From Campylobacter sp. CCS1377 (GTDB lineage Bacteria; Campylobacterota; Campylobacteria; Campylobacterales; Campylobacteraceae): 64,000 nucleotides of DNA. The notes beneath the pieces are model-generated. The model worked only from the letters and a program-made list of their open reading frames with translations. It did no database searches and was not told the DNA's origin. The stretch lies in NCBI RefSeq assembly GCF_040008265.1, contig NZ_CP155620.1:1736001-1800000 (forward strand), read 5' to 3'. The translations under genes and the position numbers were made by a program. The first letter of the stretch is position 1, and each line of letters starts with the position of its first letter. Below are positions 26,769-37,696 of this stretch, in pieces.

Positions 26769-28097
26769 ATGGTTGAAAGATATAGCAGAGAAATCATGGC
26801 TAAAAAATGGGATATGCAAGCAAAATACGATGCGTGGCTTAAAGTCGAACTTGCTGCCGTAAAAGCTTGGAATAAGCTAGGTCTTATTAACGATAGTGAT
26901 TGTGAAAAAATTCTAAAAAATGCTAAATTTGATATAGCTAGAATTGATGAAATAGAAAAAACAACCAAACACGATGTTATTGCTTTTCTTACAAGCGTGA
27001 GTGAGAACTTGGGAGAAGAGAGTCGTTTTGTACATTATGCAATGACTAGTTCTGATTGTATCGATACTGCCGTAGCCTTACAGATAAAAGAAAGTTTAGA
27101 GCTTATTTTAGAAGATATAGAAAAGCTTTTAGAAGCGATAAAAAAACGCGCTATGGAGCATAAAAATACCTTAATGGTAGGAAGAAGTCATGGAATTCAT
27201 GGTGAGCCTATAACTTTTGGACTTGTGATGGGTATTTGGTATGATGAAATACTACACGCAAAAGAGCTTTTAAAACATGCAAAAGAAGTGATAAGTTATG
27301 GAAAAATAAGTGGTGCTATGGGAAATTTTGCTCACGCACCTTTAGAATTTGAAGAAGAAGTATGTAAAAATTTAAATCTTAAACCTGCACCGATTTCAAA
27401 TCAAGTTATTCAAAGAGATCGTTACGCGCAAGTCATTTCAGCCATTGCGATTTTAGCTTCATCTTGTGAGCAAATTGCAGTTGCAATAAGACATTTTCAA
27501 AGAACTGAAGTTTATGAGGCTGAGGAGTATTTTAGTGCAGGTCAAAAGGGAAGTTCTGCTATGCCACATAAAAGAAATCCGGTTTTAAGTGAAAATATCA
27601 CGGGACTTTGTAGGGTATTAAGATCTTTCGTAACTCCAGCTTTAGAAAATGTAGCTTTATGGCATGAAAGAGATATAAGCCATTCTAGTGTTGAGAGATT
27701 TATACTGCCTGATGCTTTTATAACAGCTGATTTTATGCTTGCAAGACTTACTAATTTAATTGAAAATCTTTTAATCTATCCTGAAAATATGATGAAAAAT
27801 TTAAATCTCACCGGTGGACTTGTGTTTTCACAACGCGTTTTGTTAGAGCTTCCATTTAAAGGAATTAGTCGTGAAGAAGCTTATAAAATCGTGCAAAGAA
27901 ATGCGATGAAAGTATGGAGTGATCTGCAAAATGGAAAAGCGGCGATAAATGAGAAAAATGAGAGTTTATTTTTGCTTGCGTTATTAGATGATGAAGATTT
28001 AAGAAAAAGTTTAAGCGAAGAAGATATTAGAAAGTGCTTTGATTATGATTATTACACAAAAAATGTTGATGCAATTTTTGCAAGAACTTTTAAATAA
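26769..28097 (+). CDS. purB: Adenylosuccinate lyase PurB
   Basis: A 442-aa fumarase/aspartase superfamily enzyme. The N-terminus MVERYSREIMAKKWDMQAKY and the signature GSSAMPHKRNPVLSENI are those of PurB, with the TSSDCIDTA and GRSHGIHGEP regions intact. It cleaves SAICAR and adenylosuccinate in purine synthesis. nrdA follows after 15 bp, so nucleotide synthesis and reduction are co-transcribed. Confidence 0.96.
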   Translation: MVERYSREIMAKKWDMQAKYDAWLKVELAAVKAWNKLGLINDSDCEKILKNAKFDIARIDEIEKTTKHDVIAFLTSVSENLGEESRFVHYAMTSSDCIDTAVALQIKESLELILEDIEKLLEAIKKRAMEHKNTLMVGRSHGIHGEPITFGLVMGIWYDEILHAKELLKHAKEVISYGKISGAMGNFAHAPLEFEEEVCKNLNLKPAPISNQVIQRDRYAQVISAIAILASSCEQIAVAIRHFQRTEVYEAEEYFSAGQKGSSAMPHKRNPVLSENITGLCRVLRSFVTPALENVALWHERDISHSSVERFILPDAFITADFMLARLTNLIENLLIYPENMMKNLNLTGGLVFSQRVLLELPFKGISREEAYKIVQRNAMKVWSDLQNGKAAINEKNESLFLLALLDDEDLRKSLSEEDIRKCFDYDYYTKNVDAIFARTFK

Positions 28098-28112
28098 GCT
28101 AGGAGCGTTAAG

Positions 28113-30482
28113 ATGAAGGTATTAAAAAGAAATGGTCGCACTGAAGAATTAGATGTTTCTAAAATCAAAAAATGCACTAGCGAAGCTGTTGTGGGGTTAA
28201 GTGGGGTAAATTTAAGTGAGCTTGAACTTGATGCAAAAATTCAATTTAGAGACGGAATTACAACAGAAGAAATACAAAAAACTTTAATTAAAACTGCTGT
28301 GGATAAGATAGATATTGATTGTCCTAATTGGACTTTTGTTGCCGCAAGATTATTTCTTTATGATTTGTATAAAAAAGTCAATGGTATGAATCGTTATAAT
28401 CATTTAAGAGAGTATTTTGAAAAAGGCGAAAAAGAAGGTCGAATTTTACTCGGTCTTAAAGAAAAATACGACTTAGATGATTTAAATGACTATATAAAGC
28501 CTGAAAGAGACTTGCAATTTAATTATCTAGGCATAAAAACCTTATATGATAGATACTTAATCAAAGATAGTAAAGGCATACCAATAGAGCTTCCGCAGCA
28601 TATGTTTATGGCTATTGCAATGTTTTTGGCACAAAACGAACTTGATTGTCAAACTTGGGCGAAAAAATTCTATGATCTTATTTCAAAATTTGAACTTATG
28701 CTTGCAACTCCTACCCTATCAAATGCAAGAACAACGCGTCATCAACTTAGTTCTTGTTATATAGGAAGCACTCCTGATAATATCGAAGGTATTTTTGACT
28801 CTTACAAAGAAATGGCATTGCTTTCTAAATTTGGTGGTGGTATAGGCTGGGATTGGTCTAAAGTACGCGCTATGGGTGGAAGCATAGATGGGCACAAAAA
28901 TGCCGCAGGTGGGATAATACCATTTCTAAAAATCACAAATGATATTGCAGTAGCAGTAGATCAGTTAGGTACCAGAAAAGGGGCAATTGCGGTTTATATA
29001 GAGCCATGGCATATGGATATTAATGATTTTCTTGATTTACGCAAAAATTCAGGTGAAGAAAGAAGAAGGACGCATGAGCTTTTTCCAGCTTTATGGATCA
29101 ATGATTTATTTATGAAAAGAGTTAGGGCAAATGATAAATGGACTCTTTTTGATCCTGCTGATACAGCTGATTTGTGTGATTTATATGGGGAAGCTTTTGA
29201 AAAACGATATGAAGAATACGAAAAAGATGAAAATATAGTTAAAGAAATCGTTGATGCAAAAGAACTTTGGAAGAAAGTTTTATTAAATTATTTTGAATCA
29301 GGTATGCCATTTTTATGTTTTAAAGATAATGCAAACAAAGCCAACCCAAATTCTCATGCAGGACTCATTAGAAGCTCAAATTTATGTACAGAAATCTTTC
29401 AAAATACAGAACCGAATTATTATCAAATTAAAGTTGTATTTGAAGATAAAACTGAGTTGCATTTAAATGAAATGGAAGAAATTATCATTGATGGAGGGTA
29501 TAAAAAACTTGCCAAAAAGATTTCTACCTTAGATAGTATTAACGGTAAAAAAGTTTATATAGTTGAAAAATATAAAAATGATGGCAAAACCGCAGTTTGT
29601 AACCTTGCTAGCATTAATTTAAGCAAAATCAACACCAAAGAAGATATCCAAAGAGTTGTACCAATTGCCATTCGTATGCTTGATAATGTCATTGATTTAA
29701 ATTTTTATCCCCATGTCAAAGTTAAAGATACGAATTTAAAATCAAGAAGTATAGGACTTGGCATTATGGGCGAAGCACAAATGCTTGCAGAAGCCAAAAT
29801 TCACTGGGGAAGCGATGAGCATTTACATAAAATCGATGAAATTATGGAATTTATCAGCTTTGAAGCCATACAAGCTAGTTCAAATTTAGCTTTAGAAAAA
29901 GGCTCTTATCCTGATTTTGAAGGTTCAAATTGGAGTAAGGGCATAGTACCTATAGACTTAGCAAATGAAAATGCCAAAAAGCTCACTCTTAGAGAAGGAC
30001 TTTTTGATCAAAGTGAGTGTGATTGGGCAAGACTTAGAGAAAAAATTCAAAAAGATGGTATGAGAAATGGCTATTTAATGGCTATTGCACCAACTTCTTC
30101 TATTTCTATTTTAGTAGGGACAACCCAAACGATTGAACCTGTTTATAAACGCAAATGGTTTGAGCAAAATTTAAGCGGTATGATACCTGTTGTAGTGCCA
30201 AACTTAAGCCTTGATACTTGGCAGTATTACACCCCAGCTTATGAGCTTGATCAAAAAATCTTAGTTAAAGCCGCAGCAGTGCGTGGGAAATGGATTGATC
30301 AAGGACAATCGATGAATATTTTCATCTCGCTTGACAAGGCCACAGGTGGATACTTAAATGAAATTTATCAACTTGCTTGGGAGCTTGGATTAAAATCAAC
30401 TTATTACCTAAGAAGTGAAAGTCCTGATAGTGAAAAAGTAAATGTAGCTGATCGCAGTATAGAGTGCGAAGGTTGTCAATAA
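28113..30482 (+). CDS. nrdA: Ribonucleoside-diphosphate reductase alpha subunit
   Basis: A 789-aa class I large subunit. An ATP-cone occupies residues ~1-90 (MKVLKRNGRTEELDVSKIKK). The barrel carries ATPTLSNARTTRHQLSSCYI and the radical-site region NLCTEIFQNTEP. The C-terminal redox pair is present in IECEGCQ. The beta subunit gene nrdB is not next to it, as usual in campylobacters. The gene is followed by a perfect terminator (30488-30519). Confidence 0.96.
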   Translation: MKVLKRNGRTEELDVSKIKKCTSEAVVGLSGVNLSELELDAKIQFRDGITTEEIQKTLIKTAVDKIDIDCPNWTFVAARLFLYDLYKKVNGMNRYNHLREYFEKGEKEGRILLGLKEKYDLDDLNDYIKPERDLQFNYLGIKTLYDRYLIKDSKGIPIELPQHMFMAIAMFLAQNELDCQTWAKKFYDLISKFELMLATPTLSNARTTRHQLSSCYIGSTPDNIEGIFDSYKEMALLSKFGGGIGWDWSKVRAMGGSIDGHKNAAGGIIPFLKITNDIAVAVDQLGTRKGAIAVYIEPWHMDINDFLDLRKNSGEERRRTHELFPALWINDLFMKRVRANDKWTLFDPADTADLCDLYGEAFEKRYEEYEKDENIVKEIVDAKELWKKVLLNYFESGMPFLCFKDNANKANPNSHAGLIRSSNLCTEIFQNTEPNYYQIKVVFEDKTELHLNEMEEIIIDGGYKKLAKKISTLDSINGKKVYIVEKYKNDGKTAVCNLASINLSKINTKEDIQRVVPIAIRMLDNVIDLNFYPHVKVKDTNLKSRSIGLGIMGEAQMLAEAKIHWGSDEHLHKIDEIMEFISFEAIQASSNLALEKGSYPDFEGSNWSKGIVPIDLANENAKKLTLREGLFDQSECDWARLREKIQKDGMRNGYLMAIAPTSSISILVGTTQTIEPVYKRKWFEQNLSGMIPVVVPNLSLDTWQYYTPAYELDQKILVKAAAVRGKWIDQGQSMNIFISLDKATGGYLNEIYQLAWELGLKSTYYLRSESPDSEKVNVADRSIECEGCQ

Positions 30483-30487
30483 ACATC

Positions 30488-30519
30488 AAGAAAATAAAGT
30501 TATTCTTTATTTTCTTTTT
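30488..30519 (+). terminator. Rho-independent terminator after nrdA
   Basis: A perfect 12-bp stem (AAGAAAATAAAG / CTTTATTTTCTT) with a 5-nt loop, followed by TTT. It begins 6 bp after the nrdA stop codon. Confidence 0.8.
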
Positions 30520-30647
30520 ATGAATAAAACTCATCCACAACCCCAAACAACTCCTTTTTTAAGCTAAAAGTAAATTTTTCTTTCTCATACTTTGATTTGG
30601 TTTAAAAAAAATATGTAGAATTCTTATTTTAATATTTAAGGAACATT

Positions 30648-31451
30648 ATGGAAATTTTACATGCGTTAATACTCGGAATAATCGAAGGTTTAACTGAATT
30701 TTTGCCCGTTTCCTCAACCGGACATATGATTTTAGGCGCAACGGTTTTAGGGCTTAATATTGATGATTTTTTAAGAAATTTTGTCATCATCATTCAACTC
30801 GGATCTATTTTAGCAGTGCTTTTTGTCTTTTGGCGCAAACTTTTTCAAGGAATTGACATTTGGCTTAAATTAGCAGTTGGATTTATCCCTGCTGGCATCA
30901 TAGGTCTTATAGCCTATAAATTTTTAAAAGAACTTTTCAATGGATATACCGTTGCCACTATGCTCATTTTAGGTGGTATTGTTTTTATTGCTATAGAACT
31001 TAAACACAGAAAAAAAGATTATAATATCCATTCTTTAGATAAAATAAGCTATTTGCAAGCTTTTTTAATAGGCACAATGCAAGCTTTAGCCATCATACCA
31101 GGCACTTCAAGAAGCGGAGCAAGTATCATTGGAGGACTCTTGCTTGGGCTTGATAGGAAAGTAGCTGCTGAATTTAGTTTTTTGCTAGCCATTCCGACAA
31201 TGATAGCTGCAACCGCTTATAGCATTTATAAAGAACCTATTTTATTAAGTGATACTAGTTCTTTATTGCCTTTAAGCATAGGTTTTATAACAGCTTTTGT
31301 TGTAGCGGTTTTTGTCATTAAATTCTTTTTAAAATTCATTTCAAAATTTGATTTTATTCCTTTTGGAATTTATAGAATTATCTTAGGAATCTTATTTTTC
31401 TATCTTTATTTTTCAGGCACTTTAGATGTGGGAAGTGAATTTAAAATGTAA
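30648..31451 (+). CDS. uppP: Undecaprenyl-diphosphatase UppP (BacA)
   Basis: A 267-aa membrane enzyme with about eight TM segments. The two catalytic signatures are intact: [15 protein letters not shown] and [14 protein letters not shown]. It dephosphorylates undecaprenyl diphosphate to recycle the lipid carrier for peptidoglycan and glycan export, and gives bacitracin tolerance. uppP-thrS-infC is the C. jejuni order Cj0205-0207. RBS AAGGAA precedes the ATG. Confidence 0.95.
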   Translation: MEILHALILGIIEGLTEFLPVSSTGHMILGATVLGLNIDDFLRNFVIIIQLGSILAVLFVFWRKLFQGIDIWLKLAVGFIPAGIIGLIAYKFLKELFNGYTVATMLILGGIVFIAIELKHRKKDYNIHSLDKISYLQAFLIGTMQALAIIPGTSRSGASIIGGLLLGLDRKVAAEFSFLLAIPTMIAATAYSIYKEPILLSDTSSLLPLSIGFITAFVVAVFVIKFFLKFISKFDFIPFGIYRIILGILFFYLYFSGTLDVGSEFKM

Positions 31452-31579
31452 ATAAAAAGAAATTTTTAAGATTTGTTAAAAATTTCTTAAATTTAAAATT
31501 AATTTAAGCCCCACAAAGTTAAAATTAGAACTCTATAAACACTCACAAAGTCCGTGAGCAATTTAAGGTAAAAACTAAT

Positions 31580-33388
31580 ATGGAAAAAGAAATCATTGCA
31601 TATCTAGATAATGAAAAAATAGTTGATTCTCAAAGTAAGAATTCTGCAAATTTAAAAGAAATTTACTTTGACAATTCCAAGCACAGTTTAGAAGTTATTA
31701 GGCATTCTTGTGCGCATTTGATGGCACAAGCGATTAAAAGTTTATATCCGGAGGCGAAATTTTTCGTAGGCCCTGTGATAGAAGATGGCTTTTATTATGA
31801 TTTTCGTGTGAATTCAAAAATCGGCGAAGAAGATCTAGTAAAAATTGAAAAAAAGATGAAAGAATTTGCCGAAGCTAAACAGACAATAGAAAAATACGAA
31901 ATCACAAAAAGCGAAGCAATAGCTAAATTTAAAGATGATGATTTAAAACAAGAAGTCTTATTACGAATTCCTGATGGAAAAGTTAGCATTTATAAGCAAG
32001 GTGAATTTGAAGATTTATGCCGTGGCCCTCATGTACCGAATACCAAGTTTTTGCGCAATTTCGCACTCACTCGCGTAGCGGGAGCTTATCTTGGTGGTGA
32101 TGAAAAAAGAGAAATGCTCACACGCATTTATGGCACAGCTTTTGCGGATAAAGAGAGCTTAAAAGAACATTTAAGAATTATAGAAGAAGCCAAAAAACGC
32201 GATCATAGAAAGCTAGGAACCGAGCTTAAGCTTTTTACTTTTGATGATGAAATAGGTGGCGGACTTCCTATTTGGCTAAGCAATGGTGCAAGACTTAGAT
32301 CAAAACTTGAACAAATGCTTTATAAAATCCATCGTTTGCGTGGCTATGAGCCTGTGCGTGGGCCAGAGCTTTTAAAAGCTGATGCATGGAAGATTAGCGG
32401 ACATTATGCAAACTATAAAGAAAATATGTATTTTACGCAAATTGATGAACAAGAATACGGCATTAAGCCGATGAACTGCGTGGGACATATTAAAATTTAT
32501 CAAAGTGATGTGAGAAGCTATCGTGATTTGCCTTTGAAATTTTTTGAGTATGGCGTGGTACATAGACACGAAAAGAGTGGTGTTTTACACGGACTTTTTA
32601 GAGTAAGAGAATTTACTCAAGATGATGCGCATATCTTTTGTATGCCAAGTCAAATCAAAGAACAAGTGCTTGAAATTTTAGCCTTTGTGGATAATTTAAT
32701 GAAATTATTTGACTTTAGTTATGAAATGGAAATTTCAACTAAACCCGCTAAAGCTATAGGTGATGATGAAATTTGGGACAGCGCCACAAAAGCTTTAAAA
32801 GAAGCGCTTGATGAACAAGGTTTAAAATATGGCATCGATGAAGGTGGTGGAGCTTTTTATGGGCCAAAAATTGACATTAAAATTACTGACGCACTAAAAA
32901 GAAAATGGCAATGTGGTACCATACAAGTGGATTTTAATCTCCCAGAACGCTTTAAATTAGAATACACAGATAGTAATAACGAGAAAAAACAACCTGTAAT
33001 GCTTCATCGTGCCATTTTGGGATCTTTTGAAAGATTTATAGGCATTTTAACTGAACATTGCGCAGGAGAATTTCCATTTTTCATCGCGCCAACAGCAGTG
33101 GGGATTGTGCCTATTGGTGAAGCACATTTAGCCTATGCTAAAGAAATTCAAAGAGAACTTTTGAATTTGGGTGTAGATAGCGAGGTGTATGAAAAAAATG
33201 AAAGCTTAAACAAAAAGATTCGCACTGCTGAAAAGCAAAAACTACCTATGATTTTAGTTTTGGGTGATGAAGAGGTAGCAAAACGTGGTGTTGCTTTAAG
33301 AGATAGAAGAGCTAAGGAGCAAAAAAATCTTAGCTTGGATGAATTTATTAATTTAGTTAAGGAGAAAATGAGTGAGGTACATTTTTGA
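31580..33388 (+). CDS. thrS: Threonyl-tRNA synthetase
   Basis: A 602-aa class II synthetase. The N2 editing-like domain has [12 protein letters not shown] and a later GFYYDF. The catalytic core has the zinc ligands in MNCVGH and [20 protein letters not shown], and the C-terminus is an anticodon-binding domain ending [20 protein letters not shown]. The N-terminal TGS domain is very short compared with E. coli ThrS (642 aa), as in other campylobacters. Its stop overlaps the infC start codon (TTGA). Confidence 0.96.
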   Translation: MEKEIIAYLDNEKIVDSQSKNSANLKEIYFDNSKHSLEVIRHSCAHLMAQAIKSLYPEAKFFVGPVIEDGFYYDFRVNSKIGEEDLVKIEKKMKEFAEAKQTIEKYEITKSEAIAKFKDDDLKQEVLLRIPDGKVSIYKQGEFEDLCRGPHVPNTKFLRNFALTRVAGAYLGGDEKREMLTRIYGTAFADKESLKEHLRIIEEAKKRDHRKLGTELKLFTFDDEIGGGLPIWLSNGARLRSKLEQMLYKIHRLRGYEPVRGPELLKADAWKISGHYANYKENMYFTQIDEQEYGIKPMNCVGHIKIYQSDVRSYRDLPLKFFEYGVVHRHEKSGVLHGLFRVREFTQDDAHIFCMPSQIKEQVLEILAFVDNLMKLFDFSYEMEISTKPAKAIGDDEIWDSATKALKEALDEQGLKYGIDEGGGAFYGPKIDIKITDALKRKWQCGTIQVDFNLPERFKLEYTDSNNEKKQPVMLHRAILGSFERFIGILTEHCAGEFPFFIAPTAVGIVPIGEAHLAYAKEIQRELLNLGVDSEVYEKNESLNKKIRTAEKQKLPMILVLGDEEVAKRGVALRDRRAKEQKNLSLDEFINLVKEKMSEVHF

Positions 33389-33900
33389 GTAAAGAAAAAG
33401 AAGTATTGCTCAATGAAGAGATTAGAGCAGACGAAATCAGATGTATAGGTGATGATGGCAAGGTTTATGGTATCATCAGTAGTGACGAAGGCTTAGAGAT
33501 TGCAAATCGCTTAGGACTTGATCTTGTTATGATAGCTCCTGATGCCAAACCACCGGTTTGTAAGATAATGGATTTTGGAAAATTCCGCTATCAACAAGAG
33601 AAAAAACAAAAAGAAGCTAAGAAAAAACAAAAAGTAATTGATATAAAAGAGATTAAACTTTCTGTAAAAATCGCACAAAATGATATTAATTACAAGGTAA
33701 AACATGCTTTAGAATTTTTAGAACAAGGAAAGCATGTGAGATTTCGTGTATTTTTAAAAGGGCGTGAGATGGCAAGCCCTGAAGCGGGTGTAGCTTTGCT
33801 TGAAAAAATTTGGACTATGATAGAAAATGAAGCTAATCGCGACAAAGAGCCAAATTTTGAAGGCCGTTATGTCAATATGCTCGTAACTCCAAAAAGATAA
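33385..33900 (+). CDS. infC: Translation initiation factor IF-3
   Basis: A 171-aa protein with both IF-3 domains ([20 protein letters not shown], then [20 protein letters not shown], and a C-domain [20 protein letters not shown]). The start codon is TTG, overlapping the thrS stop by 4 bp. Non-ATG starts are a known regulatory feature of infC in other bacteria (AUU in E. coli), where the factor discriminates against its own start. A downstream in-frame ATG is too far into the domain. Confidence 0.95.
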   Translation: MSKEKEVLLNEEIRADEIRCIGDDGKVYGIISSDEGLEIANRLGLDLVMIAPDAKPPVCKIMDFGKFRYQQEKKQKEAKKKQKVIDIKEIKLSVKIAQNDINYKVKHALEFLEQGKHVRFRVFLKGREMASPEAGVALLEKIWTMIENEANRDKEPNFEGRYVNMLVTPKR

Positions 33901-33906
33901 AGCTAG

Positions 33907-34608
33907 ATGGATAATAAACAAATATTATTTGAATGGAGCAAAGAATTTAGCGTTAAAAATATGCAAATTGACGCTCAACATAAAAAGATATTTGATATCG
34001 CAAACGAAGCTTGGTTGATTGCAAAAGACATACCAACGCAACCAAGTTCAAAAGAACAACAAAAGCTTAAGCAAATTATTTTGCACTTACTTGATTACAT
34101 TAACACACATTTTAAAGAAGAAGAAATTTTTATGCAAAACATAAATTTTCCTTTACTAAAAGAACATAAACAATCTCATAGAGAGCTTATAGAAAAGGTT
34201 AAAAACATACTTAAAAATATCAGCGACACTCAAATTTTATCCAAAGAACTTGCACTATTAACCAAAAAATGGATTTTAAAGCATATTATTGGTGAAGATA
34301 TGCTCATCAAGCACTATGCTGAAACCGCTTTAGATATTAAAGAAATTCATTATAGTTTAGAACAATATAACAAAATTTTAGCGATGAATAAAGATATTGA
34401 AAAAGAAAGCCAATATAGCTATGTCTGCTCGTGTATGTTAAAAACTCATAAAATTTGTCAAACCTTACATGAGCATTTATTAAAGGAAAATAGTTTTATT
34501 AGGTGCAAAGTTTGCAAACAACCTTTAGTTTATCTTGAAAATAAAGATTTAAATGAAAAGGCTTTAAAAAATTTCAAACTCAAATTTTTTGGAACAAGCA
34601 ATGTTTAA
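33907..34608 (+). CDS. Hemerythrin-domain protein with C-terminal cysteine cluster
   Basis: A 233-aa protein. Residues 1-~145 form a bacteriohemerythrin with the whole set of iron ligands: MQIDAQHKKIFD, DYINTHFKEEEIF, LKEHKQSHREL and LKHIIGEDMLIKHY. Such domains bind O2 at a di-iron site and are used in oxygen sensing or protection of iron-sulfur enzymes. The C-terminal ~60 residues add CSC, then KICQ, then CKVC, which suggests a zinc or iron site. It starts 6 bp after infC and overlaps the next gene by 8 bp, so it is the third gene of a thrS-infC operon. Confidence 0.8.
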   Translation: MDNKQILFEWSKEFSVKNMQIDAQHKKIFDIANEAWLIAKDIPTQPSSKEQQKLKQIILHLLDYINTHFKEEEIFMQNINFPLLKEHKQSHRELIEKVKNILKNISDTQILSKELALLTKKWILKHIIGEDMLIKHYAETALDIKEIHYSLEQYNKILAMNKDIEKESQYSYVCSCMLKTHKICQTLHEHLLKENSFIRCKVCKQPLVYLENKDLNEKALKNFKLKFFGTSNV

Positions 34609-36460
34609 TTTTAAAGCCAGATATGCAAATTCACAAATTATAGAATCAGAAGATCCTTATATTTTATTACAAAAACAAACAAATAAAAATTTTAGAATTT
34701 TAGATTTTAAAACCATCTGCACAAGCAATGAAGATGAAATTCAAGAGTACTCAAGTGATGAATTATCAATTTTTAATGATGATAATTTCTTTGTCAATAA
34801 AATCAAAAAGATTGAACAAAAATTCATTATAGAACTTTTCCCAAAAGAACAACTTGCATTAAATTTCAAAACCATACTTAGTTCAAATGAAAATTCTAGC
34901 TCTATAAAAATACTATTCGAAGGCGAAAATTTCCTACGATTTTATGATAATTTCAAAGAAGATTTAATCCAAGAAGTCTTCAAAAATATGCTTAAAGAAC
35001 ACTATTTAATAGGTATTAGACTTAAAAAAGAATTTTTTAATGACATTGATACAATCATTGCTCAATTAAAAAATAATACCACCTCCAAAAAAGCTATATT
35101 TAGCGTAGCGAATGGAGTTGAGCCCAAACAAGGAAAAGCGGATGAAATTATTTTTTACAAAAGCATTGAAAATGTAAAAAATTTAAACGAAGGGAAAATT
35201 TCTTACGATCAAAAATCCTATGCTAAGCCTATAGAAAAAAATGAATTGCTTTTTGAATACATTAAACCCATAGAAGGCAAAATAGGAAGAAATTTAAAAG
35301 GTAAAATTTTAAAGCCAAAACCTTTACAAAATAATGGAAATACATTAAAAATTGATAAAAATATTATTACCAAAGACACAAGGGAAAAAATTTCTTATTA
35401 TGCAAGTTCTTATGGTTATTTAAAAAAAATAGGTTCTAATTATTCTATTATTGATGAGTTGATTTTGTATAATGTCAGCCTTAAAAATACAGGCTCTATA
35501 AAATCAAATACTCTCGAAGAAATTAGTGTCGAAATCACAAATAATAACTATTTAGATGAAAGCATCAAGGCCGGTGTAAAAGTCGAAGCCTATAATGTAA
35601 AAATAGCAGGAAATGTTGATATAGCTAGCGTAAAATCAGAATTTTTGTCTATAGGTGGAAAAACACATTCTAAATCAAAGCTATATGCTAAAAATGCTTA
35701 TATTAATACGCATAAAGGTTATTTAGAGGCTGATATTGCTTTTATTGATAATTTAGAAAATGGAACCGTAATTGCCAATACTGTTATTATTAACACTTGC
35801 ATGGGTGCAACCATTAAAGCAGATAAAATTTATGTTAAAAATGCTCTAAGCTATAATTGCATTCATCCAAAAAAATTTCTATTAGTAGATAATATTAATG
35901 GCGATATGAATGAATTTAGCGTAAGTCCTAACCATGTCGTTACTGCTAATAATGAATTTTATGAGGATATGGTACTTGCCAAAGAATTGCATAATAAAAT
36001 TTCTCATATTAACGCCCAAATGAAAGAATCTTACGACTTTATCTTCAAAAACCAAAACAAAGTGCATTATTTTAAAAATATCAATTCAAACAACCCCACT
36101 CATCTTAAACTTATACAGAACTATGAAAATTCCCTTGTAAGATATAAAAAACTATTCGAAAATTATCAAGAATTAGTATGCTTTGCCTATGTATTGGACA
36201 CAAAACTTGACGAAATTTATGGAGTAGCTTTTAATGCAAAAATTATGATTTATAATAATGAAGGAAATGATAATTTGATTAAATTTAAAGTCATACATCC
36301 AAGATCAATAGAACTTCGCTATATTTTGAAAAAAAATGACCCTTTCAAGCTTTTTCATCTCAAACGCAATGATAAAAACCCAACCATTCACAAAGAAGAA
36401 AATTTCCCTGATGAATTTATCAAATGGACTCAGACAAACAAAGAAAATTATTTTAATTGA
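34601..36460 (+). CDS. FapA-like (DUF342) protein
   Basis: A 619-aa protein from ATG 34601 (an in-frame TTG at 34589 is less likely). The central part carries the repetitive beta-helix of the FapA/DUF342 family: VEAYNVKIAGNVDIASVKSE, ANTVIINTCMGATIKADKIY and related strands. A coiled coil follows at about 460-530. FapA-type proteins act in polar or flagellar assembly in some proteobacteria, but many family members have no known role. It overlaps the hemerythrin gene, so the two products may work together. Confidence 0.7.
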   Translation: MFNFKARYANSQIIESEDPYILLQKQTNKNFRILDFKTICTSNEDEIQEYSSDELSIFNDDNFFVNKIKKIEQKFIIELFPKEQLALNFKTILSSNENSSSIKILFEGENFLRFYDNFKEDLIQEVFKNMLKEHYLIGIRLKKEFFNDIDTIIAQLKNNTTSKKAIFSVANGVEPKQGKADEIIFYKSIENVKNLNEGKISYDQKSYAKPIEKNELLFEYIKPIEGKIGRNLKGKILKPKPLQNNGNTLKIDKNIITKDTREKISYYASSYGYLKKIGSNYSIIDELILYNVSLKNTGSIKSNTLEEISVEITNNNYLDESIKAGVKVEAYNVKIAGNVDIASVKSEFLSIGGKTHSKSKLYAKNAYINTHKGYLEADIAFIDNLENGTVIANTVIINTCMGATIKADKIYVKNALSYNCIHPKKFLLVDNINGDMNEFSVSPNHVVTANNEFYEDMVLAKELHNKISHINAQMKESYDFIFKNQNKVHYFKNINSNNPTHLKLIQNYENSLVRYKKLFENYQELVCFAYVLDTKLDEIYGVAFNAKIMIYNNEGNDNLIKFKVIHPRSIELRYILKKNDPFKLFHLKRNDKNPTIHKEENFPDEFIKWTQTNKENYFN

Positions 36461-36511
36461 TTGAAATTATTCATTTATTAGTTCAAAAAGATCGATTCAA
36501 GTGGAGCTTAT

Positions 36512-37606
36512 ATGCAAGAAAATACTAAATTTTTAAAAGAACAAATCATCACTTATCTTGGAAATAAACGCACTTTATTGCATTTTTTAAAACAAGGTTT
36601 TGATTTTGCCAAAACAGAGCTTAATAAAGAAAAATTCAGTTTTTGCGATGTTTTTAGCGGTTCGGGTATAGTTTCGCGTTTTGCAAAAGCGCACTGTGAT
36701 TTTTTAGTTGCAAATGACTTAGAGCTTTATTCTAAAATCATCAATGAATGCTATCTTAGCAACAAAAATTCCTCACTCATTAAAGATTTAAAACATTATC
36801 ATAAAAAACTTTTAAGCGATTTAGAGCTAGAAAAAGGCTTTATTAGCAAACTTTATGCTCCAAAAGATGAAAATAATATCAAAAAAAATGAACGCGTTTT
36901 TTACACCCTAAAAAATGCAATGTTTTTGGACACAATCAGACAAAAAATCGAGCAAGAAATTCCTCAAAATTTAAAGCATTTTTTTATAGCCCCACTCATT
37001 TATGAAGCAAGCGTGCATTCAAATACTAGCGGTGTGTTTAAAGGCTTTTACAAAGGAAAAAATGGAATCGGTAAATTTGGCGGAGAAGCGCAAAATGCCT
37101 TAAAGCGCATTAAAGGAGAAATGAGTTTATCTCTGCCTATTTTTTCAAATTTTTGCTGTGATTTTGAAGTCACACAAAAAGATGCAAACGATTTAGCTAA
37201 GGAATTAGATAAAATCGATGTGGCATACTTAGATCCCCCATATAACCAGCATCCTTATAGTTCTAATTATTTTATGTTAAATTTAATAGCAAGTTACCAA
37301 AAGCCAAAAGAAATTTCAAAAATTTCTGGAATTCCAAAAAATTGGAATCGTAGCGACTTTAATAAAGCAAAAAAAGCTGAAGATGCTTTATTTGAACTCA
37401 TTTTTAATCTCAAAGCAAAAGTTATTTTGCTCTCTTATAATTGTGAAGGTTTTATCAAAAAAGAAAAGTTCTTAAAACGACTTGAAAAACTTGGAAAATG
37501 TAATATTATTGAACAAAAATACAATACTTTCAAAGCAAGTAGAAACCTAAGAAATCGTAGCCTTTATGTCAATGAGCAACTTTATATTTTATTAAAAAAT
37601 ATTTAA
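36512..37606 (+). CDS. D12-class N6-adenine DNA methyltransferase (orphan)
   Basis: A 364-aa protein with motif X (ITYLGNKRTLLHFL), motif I (FCDVFSGSGIVSRFAK) and motif IV DPPY in VAYLDPPYNQHPYSSNYFML. These define a D12-class adenine methylase (Dam/FokI-methylase type). No restriction gene lies next to it, so it may be an orphan with an epigenetic role. The C. jejuni orthologue (Cj0208 as I recall) is also orphan; I believe RAATTY has been assigned to it, but cannot verify that. Conserved after the uppP-thrS-infC block. Confidence 0.85.
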   Translation: MQENTKFLKEQIITYLGNKRTLLHFLKQGFDFAKTELNKEKFSFCDVFSGSGIVSRFAKAHCDFLVANDLELYSKIINECYLSNKNSSLIKDLKHYHKKLLSDLELEKGFISKLYAPKDENNIKKNERVFYTLKNAMFLDTIRQKIEQEIPQNLKHFFIAPLIYEASVHSNTSGVFKGFYKGKNGIGKFGGEAQNALKRIKGEMSLSLPIFSNFCCDFEVTQKDANDLAKELDKIDVAYLDPPYNQHPYSSNYFMLNLIASYQKPKEISKISGIPKNWNRSDFNKAKKAEDALFELIFNLKAKVILLSYNCEGFIKKEKFLKRLEKLGKCNIIEQKYNTFKASRNLRNRSLYVNEQLYILLKNI

Positions 37607-37696
37607 AATTATTTTGATTTTTGTTATCATGGGACTTTATTTTTACTTCACTTTCATATTTTATGATTACGACCTATTTTTCATTAAGGAGTCACA

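Noticed and set aside
31542-31558. Small hairpin (CTCAC/GTGAG) upstream of thrS, possible leader control
   Set aside because: Only 5 bp of stem and no similarity to a T-box or a tRNA-like operator.
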